A stretch of DNA of 56,153 nucleotides, from contig NZ_CAMFHX010000016.1 in assembly GCF_945952365.1 (NCBI RefSeq), forward strand, positions 1 through 56,153. Reading direction: 5' to 3'. Positions 1-7,804 of this stretch are shown here, one piece after another. Every line of letters starts with the position of its first letter. The stretch's first letter is position 1. Under the pieces are notes generated by a model, which had not been told where the DNA came from, searched no databases, and worked only from the letters and a program-made list of their open reading frames with translations. A program made the position numbers and the translations under genes. Source of the DNA: an uncultured Cetobacterium sp. (GTDB lineage Bacteria; Fusobacteriota; Fusobacteriia; Fusobacteriales; Fusobacteriaceae).

Positions 1-47
1 GCCTGTCACGCATGAGGTCGCGAGTTCGACCCTCGTCACTCCCGCCA
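1..47 (+). tRNA. tRNA-Asp(GTC), 3' part only
   Basis: The window opens inside a tRNA. The anticodon loop ctGTCac, the 3' anticodon stem, the variable loop, a T arm with loop TTCGACC and five paired stem bases, and an encoded CCA end at 45-47 are all visible. The anticodon GTC reads Asp codons. The 5' half lies outside the window. Confidence 0.9.
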
Positions 48-60
48 TTAAAGAAACTTA

Positions 61-87
61 AAGACGTATTTCTACGTCTTTTTTTTA
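61..87 (+). terminator. Rho-independent terminator after tRNA-Asp
   Basis: An 8-bp perfect stem (AAGACGTA / TACGTCTT, 4-base loop) is followed by a T run. It ends the tRNA transcript and abuts the 3' end of the converging mob gene. Confidence 0.85.
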
Positions 88-89
88 TT

Positions 90-1058
90 CTATAGATTTG
101 CAACTTTTAAAATCTCTTTAAAAATAGATATTGTATCTTTTAAACTTATAGATTTCATACTGGAGTTTTCTAAAATTTCACTTGAATCACTAACATAAAA
201 TAGAAGGTTAGTTGGATTTGCTGATGGTGAAAGAGAAACATCCTTTTTTAAAATCTCTATTTTAGGGAATGGTTCATTCTCAAAACCTTGAAGTAAAATA
301 ATATCAAACTCTTTTTTTTCTAAAATATTTAGATTACATTCTGAATTAGATTTAATAACTTCCACTTTGTAATTAGCATCCTTAAAGTGTTTTACAAGTT
401 GATCAATCAAATTAGATTGATTAGTAATTTTAGCACCACATACAGCAATAAAAGGAGTACAATCCCTGAAAATATAATTAAAATTAAGTTCCTCTTCAGT
501 ATCGATACTTTTTAAAAGTATTTGAGGGTTAAAATCTGTATTTTCTAAAGAGATGTATTTTACATTAAGTTCAGCTAGAACATCTTGAAGTCTATAATTT
601 TTATCCATAATAAATCTTTCGATAGTGCTTAGAGAACTTTTGTTATAGAGTCCAAAAAGTGGATAAGTTTTCCCTTTTTTATCCTTGACTATGATAGCAT
701 CATAGTCGTGTGAGGTAAATTGTAAAATAAAATTAAGTAACTCTTTTGTGATATTTGGCATATCACAAGTTGTTACAAAAATAAAGTCTGATTTTGAATT
801 TAGAAGCCCTTGATAGATTCCCTCTATAGGACCTAAATTTTCAGAGCTGTCAGTAACTATTGTCCCTCTAGGAATTAAGAAGTTTTGATTTTTATTCACT
901 GAAACCATAATATTTTCAAAATTTTCTAAATCATCGGTTATCTTTTCTAAAAAAGTTCTATTATTATCATATTTAAGTAGAGCCTTATCTAAAAAATTCA
1001 TTCTAGAACTTTTTCCACCAGCAAGAATCAAAGCATCGATATTTTTAATTTTATTCAT
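90..1058 (-). CDS. mobA: MobA-type molybdenum cofactor guanylyltransferase with MobB-like C-terminal domain
   Basis: Predicted to transfer GMP from GTP to molybdopterin to make the guanine dinucleotide cofactor. The N-terminal ~200 residues are a nucleotidyltransferase: LILAGGKSSRM at about residues 10-20, then DKALLKY, and an acidic TCDMP motif for metal binding. From about residue 204 there is a second domain that resembles MobB in layout (start of a Rossmann strand, then a helix, then KVEVIKSN). Its P-loop is GAKITNQSN instead of the usual GxxxSGKT, so GTP binding there is doubtful. ATG 1058 was chosen because GGGAGGT lies 7 bases upstream; the upstream in-frame ATG at 1073 would overlap that ribosome binding site. 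No molybdoenzyme gene is in the window. The family assignment of the C-terminal domain is tentative. Confidence 0.75.
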   Translation of the reverse strand: MNKIKNIDALILAGGKSSRMNFLDKALLKYDNNRTFLEKITDDLENFENIMVSVNKNQNFLIPRGTIVTDSSENLGPIEGIYQGLLNSKSDFIFVTTCDMPNITKELLNFILQFTSHDYDAIIVKDKKGKTYPLFGLYNKSSLSTIERFIMDKNYRLQDVLAELNVKYISLENTDFNPQILLKSIDTEEELNFNYIFRDCTPFIAVCGAKITNQSNLIDQLVKHFKDANYKVEVIKSNSECNLNILEKKEFDIILLQGFENEPFPKIEILKKDVSLSPSANPTNLLFYVSDSSEILENSSMKSISLKDTISIFKEILKVANL

Positions 1059-1080
1059 ATATTTACCTCCCACGGTTATA

Positions 1081-2421
1081 TTATGATGAAATACTTATAT
1101 TTTTAATCAGAATTGAAGGAGAACCAACACCTGATAGATTAAACTTCAGATCATCTCCAATAAATTCAATATTTTTTAAAAGTTCAAAGAAGTTTCCAGC
1201 AGCAGTTATTTGATTTAAAGGTTTTGTAACAACTCCATTTTCTATTAAGAAACCTTCTGTAGCAAGAGAAAAATCTCCTGATATAGAGTTAAGCCCAGAG
1301 TGTAAACCAGAAAAACCAGTTATAAGGATACCATTTTGAATTTTATTTAGAAGAGTATCAAAACTATTTTCTCCCTTTTCTAAATAAAGATTGAATGTTG
1401 AGATACCCATAGTACCTTTATACCCACCTTTAGCTGCATTTCCTGTACTTTCTACACCATCTTTTTTACTTGTTTTTAGATTGTGTATATATGTTTTTAA
1501 AACTCCATTTTCAATTAAGTTTTTAGGTTTAGTTGGAACACCTTCTGCATCAAAAGGAGCACTACCATAACCATCTTTAAGATGAGGGTTATCAGTAATT
1601 GTAACTAAAGGATTAGCAACAATTTCATCAAGTTTTCCTTTAAATTTTGAAACTCCTTTTTGAACAGCTTCAGCAGAGAATATTCCACTCATAGAACCAA
1701 GTAGATCAGCAAAAGTATCATTTTCTATAATAATATCATACCCTTTACTTTCTATAGAGATTGAGTTTAATTTTTTTAGAGCTTTACTAACTGCTTCAGT
1801 TGCTAATTTGACAGGATCCATCTCTGAAAAATCTTTAGCTACTATATAGGCTGCGTCGTTTTTGATAGACTCTCCATCTTGAACAACAACAGCTAAGTAA
1901 GCATAGATAGAGTTTCCTTTATGATATAAATCTAAGCCTTTAGAATTTTTTATTATATTTTCCCCTTTGCCACTTCCCATCATACAGTAGTTTACACTTT
2001 TTATTCTGTTATCCATCTCTAAAGCTGTCTTTTCAGCTTTTAAAAGAAAGTCAATTTTCTCTTGAACAGATATATTTTCTAAAGAAGCACTAAAAGAATC
2101 TATTTTTTCATACTCTTTTTTCTCTCCGTAAGTTTCTATAACATCTAAGTTTTCAATAATTTTACCATTTGAGATTGCTCTTTCAATTAGAGGTAGAATA
2201 TCCTCTTCTTCAAGAGACTCAGTATATGAATATCCCATTTTTCCATCAACTTTAGTTCTGAAAGAGATTCCCATATTTTGAGAGTTGCTATAAGTATCAA
2301 CTTCTCCTTTGAATACTTTGATAGTTTCACTCTCTGAAGATGTAAAATAGATTTCAAACTCCTCTAATTTTAAATTTTCAGCTGCTTCAAAAACTTTATC
2401 TATAAATAATTTAGTTTCCAT
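1081..2421 (-). CDS. pmbA: TldE/PmbA-family metalloprotease subunit
   Basis: This 446-residue protein belongs to the TldD/PmbA (U62) family, whose two members form a heteromeric protease that degrades or trims unfolded peptides, including modified peptide antibiotics in E. coli. Family hallmarks are the N-terminal VFKGEVDTYSNS region and the C-terminal GDFSLATEGFLIENG block. It lacks HExxxH, as expected of the PmbA/TldE subunit. The partner tldD is transcribed divergently ~145 bp away. ATG 2421 follows GGAGG at a good distance; the in-frame ATG 12 bases upstream lies at the edge of that site and was rejected. Confidence 0.88.
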   Translation of the reverse strand: METKLFIDKVFEAAENLKLEEFEIYFTSSESETIKVFKGEVDTYSNSQNMGISFRTKVDGKMGYSYTESLEEEDILPLIERAISNGKIIENLDVIETYGEKKEYEKIDSFSASLENISVQEKIDFLLKAEKTALEMDNRIKSVNYCMMGSGKGENIIKNSKGLDLYHKGNSIYAYLAVVVQDGESIKNDAAYIVAKDFSEMDPVKLATEAVSKALKKLNSISIESKGYDIIIENDTFADLLGSMSGIFSAEAVQKGVSKFKGKLDEIVANPLVTITDNPHLKDGYGSAPFDAEGVPTKPKNLIENGVLKTYIHNLKTSKKDGVESTGNAAKGGYKGTMGISTFNLYLEKGENSFDTLLNKIQNGILITGFSGLHSGLNSISGDFSLATEGFLIENGVVTKPLNQITAAGNFFELLKNIEFIGDDLKFNLSGVGSPSILIKNISISS

Positions 2422-2523
2422 AAGTTCCTCCAAATATAGTAGTTAATAGGATTATACCCTTTAACTTTTAAAATATAAAGAGGAAATTCTAAAATTAAGC
2501 ATCTTTCTAAAAAAAAAATCATG

Positions 2524-2532
2524 TGGTATACT
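2524..2532 (+). promoter_or_regulatory. Extended -10 promoter of tldD
   Basis: TG-G-TATACT at 2524-2532 matches an extended -10 element, and no good -35 is seen. It overlaps the first in-frame ATG at 2521, which supports the downstream start at 2566. Confidence 0.5.
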
Positions 2533-2565
2533 CTAGTAAAATGGAATAAAAGGAGAGAAATAGAT

Positions 2566-3945
2566 ATGATAGATAAGTTTTTAGTTGAAGATATATTAAA
2601 TGAAGCTCTTTGTACTGGAGGAGACTTTGCTGAAGTTTTTGTTGAAGATAAGACAGGAGATTCGTTTTATTTAGTTGATGGAAAAGTTGAACAAGCGATA
2701 TCGGGAAAAGATTTTGGAGTTGGAATAAGAATATTTAAAGGAGTTTTTTCTGTTTATGCTTACACAAATGATATGAATAGAGAAAACCTTCTAAAAACAG
2801 CTCAGAAAGCAGCAAAAGCTATAAAGGGAACAAAGGAAGATATCGTTATAAATCTTGTTAAACAAGATATTGAGAATAGACATAAAATTGTTTTAGCACC
2901 TGGAAGTGTATTAAAAGATGATAAGATTTTAGTTATGAAAGAAGCATATGAAGCTGCAAAAAACTATGATGAGTGTATAAGTCAAGTTAGAATAAACTAT
3001 GGAGACTCAACTCAAAATATTTTAGTTGCTAACTCAGAGGGAGTTTGGGCAGAGGATAGTAGAACAAGAAGTAGACTAGGAATAGAGAGTATTGCTTCTG
3101 ATATGAATGAGATGCAAACGGGGTCGTATAGACCTGGAGCTGGAAAAGGTTTTGAGTTCTTTAAAGAGATAGATGTGAAAGAGTATGCAAGAGAGGCTTC
3201 TAGAATAGCTAAGACTATGCTAGGTGCAAAATACGCACCGAGCGGAAAGATGCCTGTTGTTATAGAAAATGAGTTTGGTGGAGTTATATTCCATGAGGCT
3301 TGTGGGCATGGTTTAGAGGCTACAAGTGTGGCAAAAGGGCTTTCTGTATTTGCTGGAAAAGTTGGAGAGAAGGTTGCAAGTGATGTTGTATCTGCTGTAG
3401 ATGATGGGACATTGTTAAATGAGTGGGGATCATCAAATGTTGATGATGAAGGAACTCCTACGAAGAGAAATCTTTTAATAGAAAATGGAGTTTTAAAAGG
3501 CTATATGGTGGATAAGCTGAATGGAAGAAGAATGGGAGTAGAAAGTACTGGAAGTGCAAGAAGAGAATCATATAAATATGCACCAACTTCTAGAATGACA
3601 AATACATTTATTTTGAATGGAACATCATCTTTAGAGGATATGTTAGCTGGTGTAGAAAATGGAATTTATGCAAAATATATGGGTGGAGGTTCAGTTAATC
3701 CAAGTACTGGAGATTTCAATTTCTCTGTAATGGAAGGGTATTTAATAGAGAATGGAAAGATTACAGAACCTGTGAGAGGGGCGACACTTATAGGAAACGG
3801 TCCAGAAGTACTTCATAAAATTGAGATGGTTGGAGATAATCTATCTCATGGTCAGGGTATGTGTGGATCAGTTTCAGGAAGTATTCCTGCAAATGTGGGG
3901 CAACCTCGTATAAAAATTAGTGACATCGTAGTTGGAGGAAGATAG
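2566..3945 (+). CDS. tldD: TldD-family metalloprotease (catalytic subunit)
   Basis: The 459-residue catalytic partner of PmbA/TldE. The zinc motif HExxxH is present as HEACGH at about residues 243-248. The family GSxNPSTGDFNFSVMEGYLIENG block lies near the C terminus and supplies further metal and substrate contacts. The pair works in the cytoplasm as a peptidase; no RiPP precursor or modification gene is seen nearby, so housekeeping proteolysis is the simplest role. ATG 2566 was chosen because AAAGGAG lies at 2548-2554 and a promoter -10 overlaps the earlier ATG. Confidence 0.92.
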   Translation: MIDKFLVEDILNEALCTGGDFAEVFVEDKTGDSFYLVDGKVEQAISGKDFGVGIRIFKGVFSVYAYTNDMNRENLLKTAQKAAKAIKGTKEDIVINLVKQDIENRHKIVLAPGSVLKDDKILVMKEAYEAAKNYDECISQVRINYGDSTQNILVANSEGVWAEDSRTRSRLGIESIASDMNEMQTGSYRPGAGKGFEFFKEIDVKEYAREASRIAKTMLGAKYAPSGKMPVVIENEFGGVIFHEACGHGLEATSVAKGLSVFAGKVGEKVASDVVSAVDDGTLLNEWGSSNVDDEGTPTKRNLLIENGVLKGYMVDKLNGRRMGVESTGSARRESYKYAPTSRMTNTFILNGTSSLEDMLAGVENGIYAKYMGGGSVNPSTGDFNFSVMEGYLIENGKITEPVRGATLIGNGPEVLHKIEMVGDNLSHGQGMCGSVSGSIPANVGQPRIKISDIVVGGR

Positions 3946-3958
3946 ATTTTAAAGTTAG

Positions 3959-3989
3959 AGACAGAGAGATATTTCTTTGTCTTTTTTTT
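3959..3989 (+). terminator. Terminator after tldD
   Basis: The stem AGACAGAGA / TCTTTGTCT (one G-U pair) is followed by a T run. Confidence 0.7.
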
Positions 3990-4025
3990 ATAAAAGAAAT
4001 TTTTGGAAAATAATTTTTATTTTTA

Positions 4026-4054
4026 TTGAAAATAAAAATAAAATATAATATAAT
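4026..4054 (+). promoter_or_regulatory. Promoter of the DAACS symporter gene
   Basis: TTGAAA at 4026-4031, a 17-base spacer, then TATAAT at 4049-4054. It lies 57 bases before the chosen ATG. Confidence 0.6.
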
Positions 4055-4110
4055 AGATGAATGAAAAAATTAAAAATAATAAATAAAAAAAATATATGGA
4101 GGAAAACAAA

Positions 4111-5385
4111 ATGAAGAAGTTGAGTTTAACAAGCAAAATATTTGTATCATTAGTTTTAGGAATTATAACAGGTTTAGTTCTACATCCAATAAAAGGAAAT
4201 GTATTTGTGGAAACGTATCTTATTAATTTTTTATTTAGTTTTTTAGGTTCAGGATTTATGAGAGCTATAAGAATGATTGTGGTTCCTTTAGTATTTTGTT
4301 CTCTAACAGTTGGGGCTGCTGGAGTTGAAGATGTTAGAAAATTAGGAAGAGTTGGAGTGAAGATTTTAGCTTTCTATCTTGGAACAACAGCAGTTGCAAT
4401 AACATTAGCTTTAGGATTGGGAAATATAATCAATCCAGGAAAAGGGATTATACTTTCTGATATAGTGACATCAAAAGTTAGTGTTGGAGAAAGTAAACCT
4501 TTTGTAGATATACTTCTTGGAATGATTCCTGTGAATCCTATTGAAGCAATGGCGAAGGGGGATATGCTTCAAATTATAGTGTTTGCAATATTTTGTGGAG
4601 TTGGAATCTCTCTTTTAGGGGACAGAGTTAAAACGATAAAAAAAGGCATCGAAGAAGCGAATAACCTTATGCTAAAATTGGTTGAACTTATTATGAAGTT
4701 AGCTCCTTATGGAGTTTATGGACTGATAGCAAAAACATTTACAACTTTAGGATACTCAGCTATGGTACCACTATTAAAATATTTCTTAGGTGTTATTGCA
4801 GCATTGATTATTCATTACTTAGTAACTTATCAAGGTTTACTTGTATTAATTGCAAGATATAATCCAATAAAATTTGTAAAAAAATATGCTTCAACAATGG
4901 TGGTTGCATTTTCAACTTCTTCGAGCAACGCTACAATACCAACATCTTTAAAAGCTATGCAAGAAAACTTTGGAGTTTCTAAAAGTATTTCATCGTTTAC
5001 AATTCCTTTAGGAAGTACGATAAATATGGATGGAACAGCAATAATGCAAGGAATGGCGACTGTATTTATAGCTCAAGCTTATGGAGTGGAGTTAACTATG
5101 GGGAACTATATAACAGTTATCTTTACAGCAACTTTAGCTTCAATAGGAACAGCTGGAGTTCCTGGAGTTGGACTTATAATGTTAGGTATGGTACTAACTG
5201 AAATAGGATTACCTTTAGATGGAATAGCTCTAATAATGGGAATAGATAGACTTTTAGATATGTTAAGAACAGTTGTAAATGTAACTGGAGATGCTATTTG
5301 TACTTTAATTGTAGCTAAGACAGAATCTGAAATAATAGAGGTAGAAGAGGATAGCTTTGGAAGTGTAGAAGCAGAGTCTTTATAA
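4111..5385 (+). CDS. Dicarboxylate/amino acid:cation (Na+ or H+) symporter, DAACS family
   Basis: A 424-residue inner-membrane transporter of the GltP/GltT/SstT family that takes up glutamate, aspartate or C4-dicarboxylates with Na+ or H+. Hallmarks are the serine-rich re-entrant loop (STSSSNATIPTS), the NMDGT metal-binding motif, the AGVPGVGLIML second hairpin loop, and the C-terminal DRLLDMLRTVVNVTGD helix that binds the substrate amino group. The exact substrate cannot be read from the sequence. ATG 4111 is used because GGAGG at 4098-4102 precedes it; the upstream ATG at 4096 abuts this ribosome binding site. Confidence 0.9.
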   Translation: MKKLSLTSKIFVSLVLGIITGLVLHPIKGNVFVETYLINFLFSFLGSGFMRAIRMIVVPLVFCSLTVGAAGVEDVRKLGRVGVKILAFYLGTTAVAITLALGLGNIINPGKGIILSDIVTSKVSVGESKPFVDILLGMIPVNPIEAMAKGDMLQIIVFAIFCGVGISLLGDRVKTIKKGIEEANNLMLKLVELIMKLAPYGVYGLIAKTFTTLGYSAMVPLLKYFLGVIAALIIHYLVTYQGLLVLIARYNPIKFVKKYASTMVVAFSTSSSNATIPTSLKAMQENFGVSKSISSFTIPLGSTINMDGTAIMQGMATVFIAQAYGVELTMGNYITVIFTATLASIGTAGVPGVGLIMLGMVLTEIGLPLDGIALIMGIDRLLDMLRTVVNVTGDAICTLIVAKTESEIIEVEEDSFGSVEAESL

Positions 5386-5397
5386 GATATGAAAAAG

Positions 5398-5428
5398 AAG
5401 CAGTTCTAAATTTTGAACTGCTTTTTTC
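5398..5428 (+). terminator. Terminator after the DAACS symporter
   Basis: The 9-bp stem AAGCAGTTC / GAACTGCTT is followed by six T. Confidence 0.85.
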
Positions 5429-5787
5429 TATTATACATATTAAAATGTATATTTTCAAATTAAAAAAAACGATAAAAGAACGTTTAAAATAAGTTTTAAA
5501 GGTCTTCGAAATTGATGACCCTTAATTTTATAAGAGATTAAAAAATCAAAGGCCTTAAAATCGATTTAAAAGGCTCGTTTTTTTGGCGAATATTTTCTTA
5601 AAAAATTATAAACACTCTCTAATTGAGGAAGTATATAAAAATAAACTCTGACCTTCAAAAAATGTAAATTTTCAATAAACTTTAAAGTTAAAAAGCCTCT
5701 CTAATTGAGGGGTTATAGATAGTTAAATTTAAGTAAATCCGAACAAAAAATTAAAGAAATTGTTCTCTGTAAATATAGCTTTAAAAT
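5429..5787. other. 360-bp intergenic region with short repeats, no gene seen
   Basis: No plausible coding frame is present. The motif CTCTCTAATTGAGG occurs twice in the same orientation (5615-5628 and 5697-5710), each with CTC/GAG arms that could fold. Other short dyads are GGTC...GACC near 5511-5521 and AAATC...GATTT around 5547-5572. It may be a decayed element or a leader for the next gene. Function unknown. Confidence 0.4.
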
Positions 5788-5796
5788 TGATATAAT
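5788..5796 (+). promoter_or_regulatory. Extended -10 promoter before the PheC-like gene
   Basis: TG-A-TATAAT lies 31 bases before the chosen start codon. No clear -35 is seen. Confidence 0.5.
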
Positions 5797-5826
5797 TCAT
5801 CTTAATATAAAATGGAGGGTGGTTAT

Positions 5827-6585
5827 ATGAGAAAATTAATTGTTATTATTTGTTTAGTTTTAACTACAGTATTTGGATATTCTAAAGATTTAGTAAAAGA
5901 AATAGTAAATAGAGGAGTTTTGAAGGTAGGAACAACAGGAGATTATAAACCATTTAGCTATTTAGAAAAAGATCAGTACATAGGTTATGATATAGAGGTA
6001 GCAAAATTGTTAGCAAAAGAATTGGGAGTTGAGATAGAGTTTGTTCCGACAACATGGAAAACTCTTTTGAGTGATCTGAATTCAGAAAAATATGATGTTG
6101 CCATGAGTGGAATTACAAGAACAATAAGAAGACAGATAGAAGCAGAGATGTCATCGCCATATCTTATTTTTGGTAAATGTTTTTTGGTTAGAAAAGGTGA
6201 AAAAGTGAAATATAGTTCATTAGAAGATGTAAATAAACCAGAAATAAAAGTTGGAGTAAATATAGGTGGAACAAATGAGATTTTTGCTGATGAAAAATTA
6301 AAAAAAGCTACAATAATTCGTTATAAAAATAATTTAGATGTTCCAATGGCGGTAGCTAAAGGAGAGGTCGATGTGATGGTAACAGAAACACCAGAAGCGA
6401 TAGTATATGAAAGAGAGGTAAACTCTTTAGAAGGAGCTATGATAGAGAATCCACTAACAAGAAGTCAAATGGGGTATTTGATAAAAAAGGATGAAATTCA
6501 TTTTTTAAATACAATTAATTTTTTACTTAATGAGTTAGAGCTTAGAGGAGATATTCAAGAGTTGAAGAAAAGATATTTCAATTAA
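5827..6585 (+). CDS. pheC: Periplasmic cyclohexadienyl (prephenate/arogenate) dehydratase-like, SBP family 3 fold
   Basis: A 252-residue protein with a clear signal peptide (MRKL, then a hydrophobic stretch ending near FGYS). The fold is that of extracellular solute-binding proteins family 3. The motifs are closer to PheC than to transporter proteins: VGTTGDYKPFSY, VPTTWKTLLSDL, YDVAMSGITRTIRRQ and IGGTNEIFADEKLKKA. PheC makes phenylpyruvate or phenylalanine from prephenate or arogenate in the periplasm. No ABC permease or ATPase gene is adjacent, which also favours an enzyme. An amino-acid binding protein remains possible. ATG 5827 was chosen because GGAGG at 5814-5818 precedes it. Confidence 0.7.
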   Translation: MRKLIVIICLVLTTVFGYSKDLVKEIVNRGVLKVGTTGDYKPFSYLEKDQYIGYDIEVAKLLAKELGVEIEFVPTTWKTLLSDLNSEKYDVAMSGITRTIRRQIEAEMSSPYLIFGKCFLVRKGEKVKYSSLEDVNKPEIKVGVNIGGTNEIFADEKLKKATIIRYKNNLDVPMAVAKGEVDVMVTETPEAIVYEREVNSLEGAMIENPLTRSQMGYLIKKDEIHFLNTINFLLNELELRGDIQELKKRYFN

Positions 6586-6590
6586 TGGTT

Positions 6591-6712
6591 CAAAAAAGTG
6601 AAAGACCTCTGTGGGGGGGAGTACAGAGGTCTTTCGGGGGGGATTAAATTATTTTATTAACACTTTATTATAATATTTAGACCACAGGTTTTATAAAAAA
6701 GTTTTAAAAATA
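6591..6712 (-). repeat. 120-bp intergenic repeat, copy 1
   Basis: Almost identical to 7675-7792. It contains an AAAGACCTCTGT / ACAGAGGTCTTT hairpin, two runs of seven G on the plus strand, and the segments ATTAAATTATTTTATTAACA and AGACCACAGGTTTTATAAAA. It begins five bases beyond the stop codon of the minus-strand gene at 6718. Confidence 0.9.
6592..6661 (-). ncRNA. Candidate C-rich small RNA, copy 1
   Basis: Read on the minus strand, TATAAT at 6672-6667 would start a transcript near 6661. It runs through an A/U stretch, a run of seven C, the 12-bp hairpin AAAGACCTCTGT / ACAGAGGTCTTT with a second seven-C run in the loop, and then CAC plus six T, a plausible terminator. On the plus strand the hairpin is followed by G, not T, so the minus reading is preferred. 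C-rich single-stranded tracts next to or inside hairpins are typical of sRNAs that pair with Shine-Dalgarno sequences. Transcription is inferred, not shown. Confidence 0.5.
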
Positions 6713-6717
6713 AAAAA

Positions 6718-7572
6718 TTATTTGTTTGTTTTTAAAAAATTTACTGTAAAATTAAGAGTTTCAATATTCTCAGAAACGACTTCAGCAATTATTGAGTTAT
6801 TATATTGAATTTCTTGAAGGACATTAAAGATATCATCCCAGGGTAGAGTACATCCCTCAGCTTCGGGAAAACTATGCAAATCACATTTACCATCATTATC
6901 ACTAACATGGATATGTAGTAAATAATCTTTGACTTCATTTGTATATTCAATCAAATCTTGTCCAGCTCTATGTGCATGAGCATAGTTTAAACAGGCTCCA
7001 AAAGAGTCAGATTTAATATCTTTTATTAAAGATATTAAATCTTTAGATTTTACACATATTTCATTATCTAAAACAAGATTTTCAATAGCAATTTTGAGTT
7101 TGTAGTTATTTTTTTCAATTTCAGACTTAATAAAATCAAAAATTTCTAGACTCAACTTTCTAACCTCATTTTTTTTACTATGAGCAATATCTAAAAGAAG
7201 TCTTTGTGAGGCGAAGCGATTATTTTTAGGGATATCCATTTGTCCAATTGTACCGGGATGTATAACAATTAAATCTATTCCAAAAGAGTTAGCGTAAGTC
7301 AAACACTCTTTGAGATGTTCTTTTATAATATATCTAAAAAATGGAATTCTGCTACCAAAATCATAAAACGTCGGAAAATGTAACGAGAATTTTATATTGT
7401 ATGTATCTTTTAAAAATTGAATTTGTTTTAGATACTCGTCTTCATATTCTTTGTTTAAACAATCATGTTTATACCAATTTATTTCTAAATGTTTAATGTT
7501 ATTTTTTTCAATAAAATTTTTGCAATAATCTTGAAAGTCATCTTTATATTTATAGTTAATACCAATATTCAT
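6718..7572 (-). CDS. Sugar phosphate isomerase/epimerase-like TIM-barrel protein
   Basis: A 284-residue protein of the xylose isomerase-like/AP endonuclease family 2 superfamily. Visible pieces are FSLHFP (strand with a metal-facing His), LIVIHPGT, IAIENLV with the metal-binding Glu, LNYAHAH, LLHIHVSDNDG (HxSD-type motif) and a final AEVV Glu. The order matches a TIM barrel that binds a divalent metal and acts on a sugar or sugar phosphate. The substrate cannot be told. AAAGGAGG precedes ATG 7572. The gene sits between two copies of a 120-bp repeat. Confidence 0.75.
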   Translation of the reverse strand: MNIGINYKYKDDFQDYCKNFIEKNNIKHLEINWYKHDCLNKEYEDEYLKQIQFLKDTYNIKFSLHFPTFYDFGSRIPFFRYIIKEHLKECLTYANSFGIDLIVIHPGTIGQMDIPKNNRFASQRLLLDIAHSKKNEVRKLSLEIFDFIKSEIEKNNYKLKIAIENLVLDNEICVKSKDLISLIKDIKSDSFGACLNYAHAHRAGQDLIEYTNEVKDYLLHIHVSDNDGKCDLHSFPEAEGCTLPWDDIFNVLQEIQYNNSIIAEVVSENIETLNFTVNFLKTNK

Positions 7573-7674
7573 AAGTTATCCTCCTTTATTTTCACTTGTT
7601 TTTTTAGCTTATCTTATGAGGGTTAAATAGAAATTAAAAAATAGTAAAAAAGAGGTAATTTAACTTATTGTTTA

Positions 7675-7792
7675 CAAAAAAGTAAAAGACCTCTGTGGGG
7701 GGAGTACAGAGGTCCTTCGGGGGGATTAAATTATTTTATTAACACTTTATTATAATATTTAGACCACAGGTTTTATAAAAAAGTTTTAAAAA
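7675..7792 (-). repeat. 120-bp intergenic repeat, copy 2
   Basis: The second copy of the 6591-6712 repeat. Differences are six instead of seven G in both runs, and one base in the hairpin arm (CCTT for CTTT) that leaves a G-U pair on the minus strand, so the fold is kept. Confidence 0.9.
7676..7743 (-). ncRNA. Candidate C-rich small RNA, copy 2
   Basis: The same layout as copy 1. TATAAT on the minus strand lies at 7754-7749, then a ~68-nt transcript with two six-C runs, one before the hairpin and one in its loop, ending in a T run. It lies between the acetyltransferase gene upstream and the isomerase gene downstream on the same strand, and ends about 100 bases before the isomerase start codon. 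Confidence 0.5.
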
Positions 7793-7804
7793 AAATAAAT
7801 TATT

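Noticed and set aside
5615-5710. Possible CRISPR array
   Set aside because: Only two copies of a 14-base motif with an 82-base spacing, no consistent repeat length and no cas genes.
6591-7792. IS element or transposon bounded by the two 120-bp repeats
   Set aside because: The repeats are direct, the intervening gene is a metabolic enzyme, and there is no transposase or target duplication.
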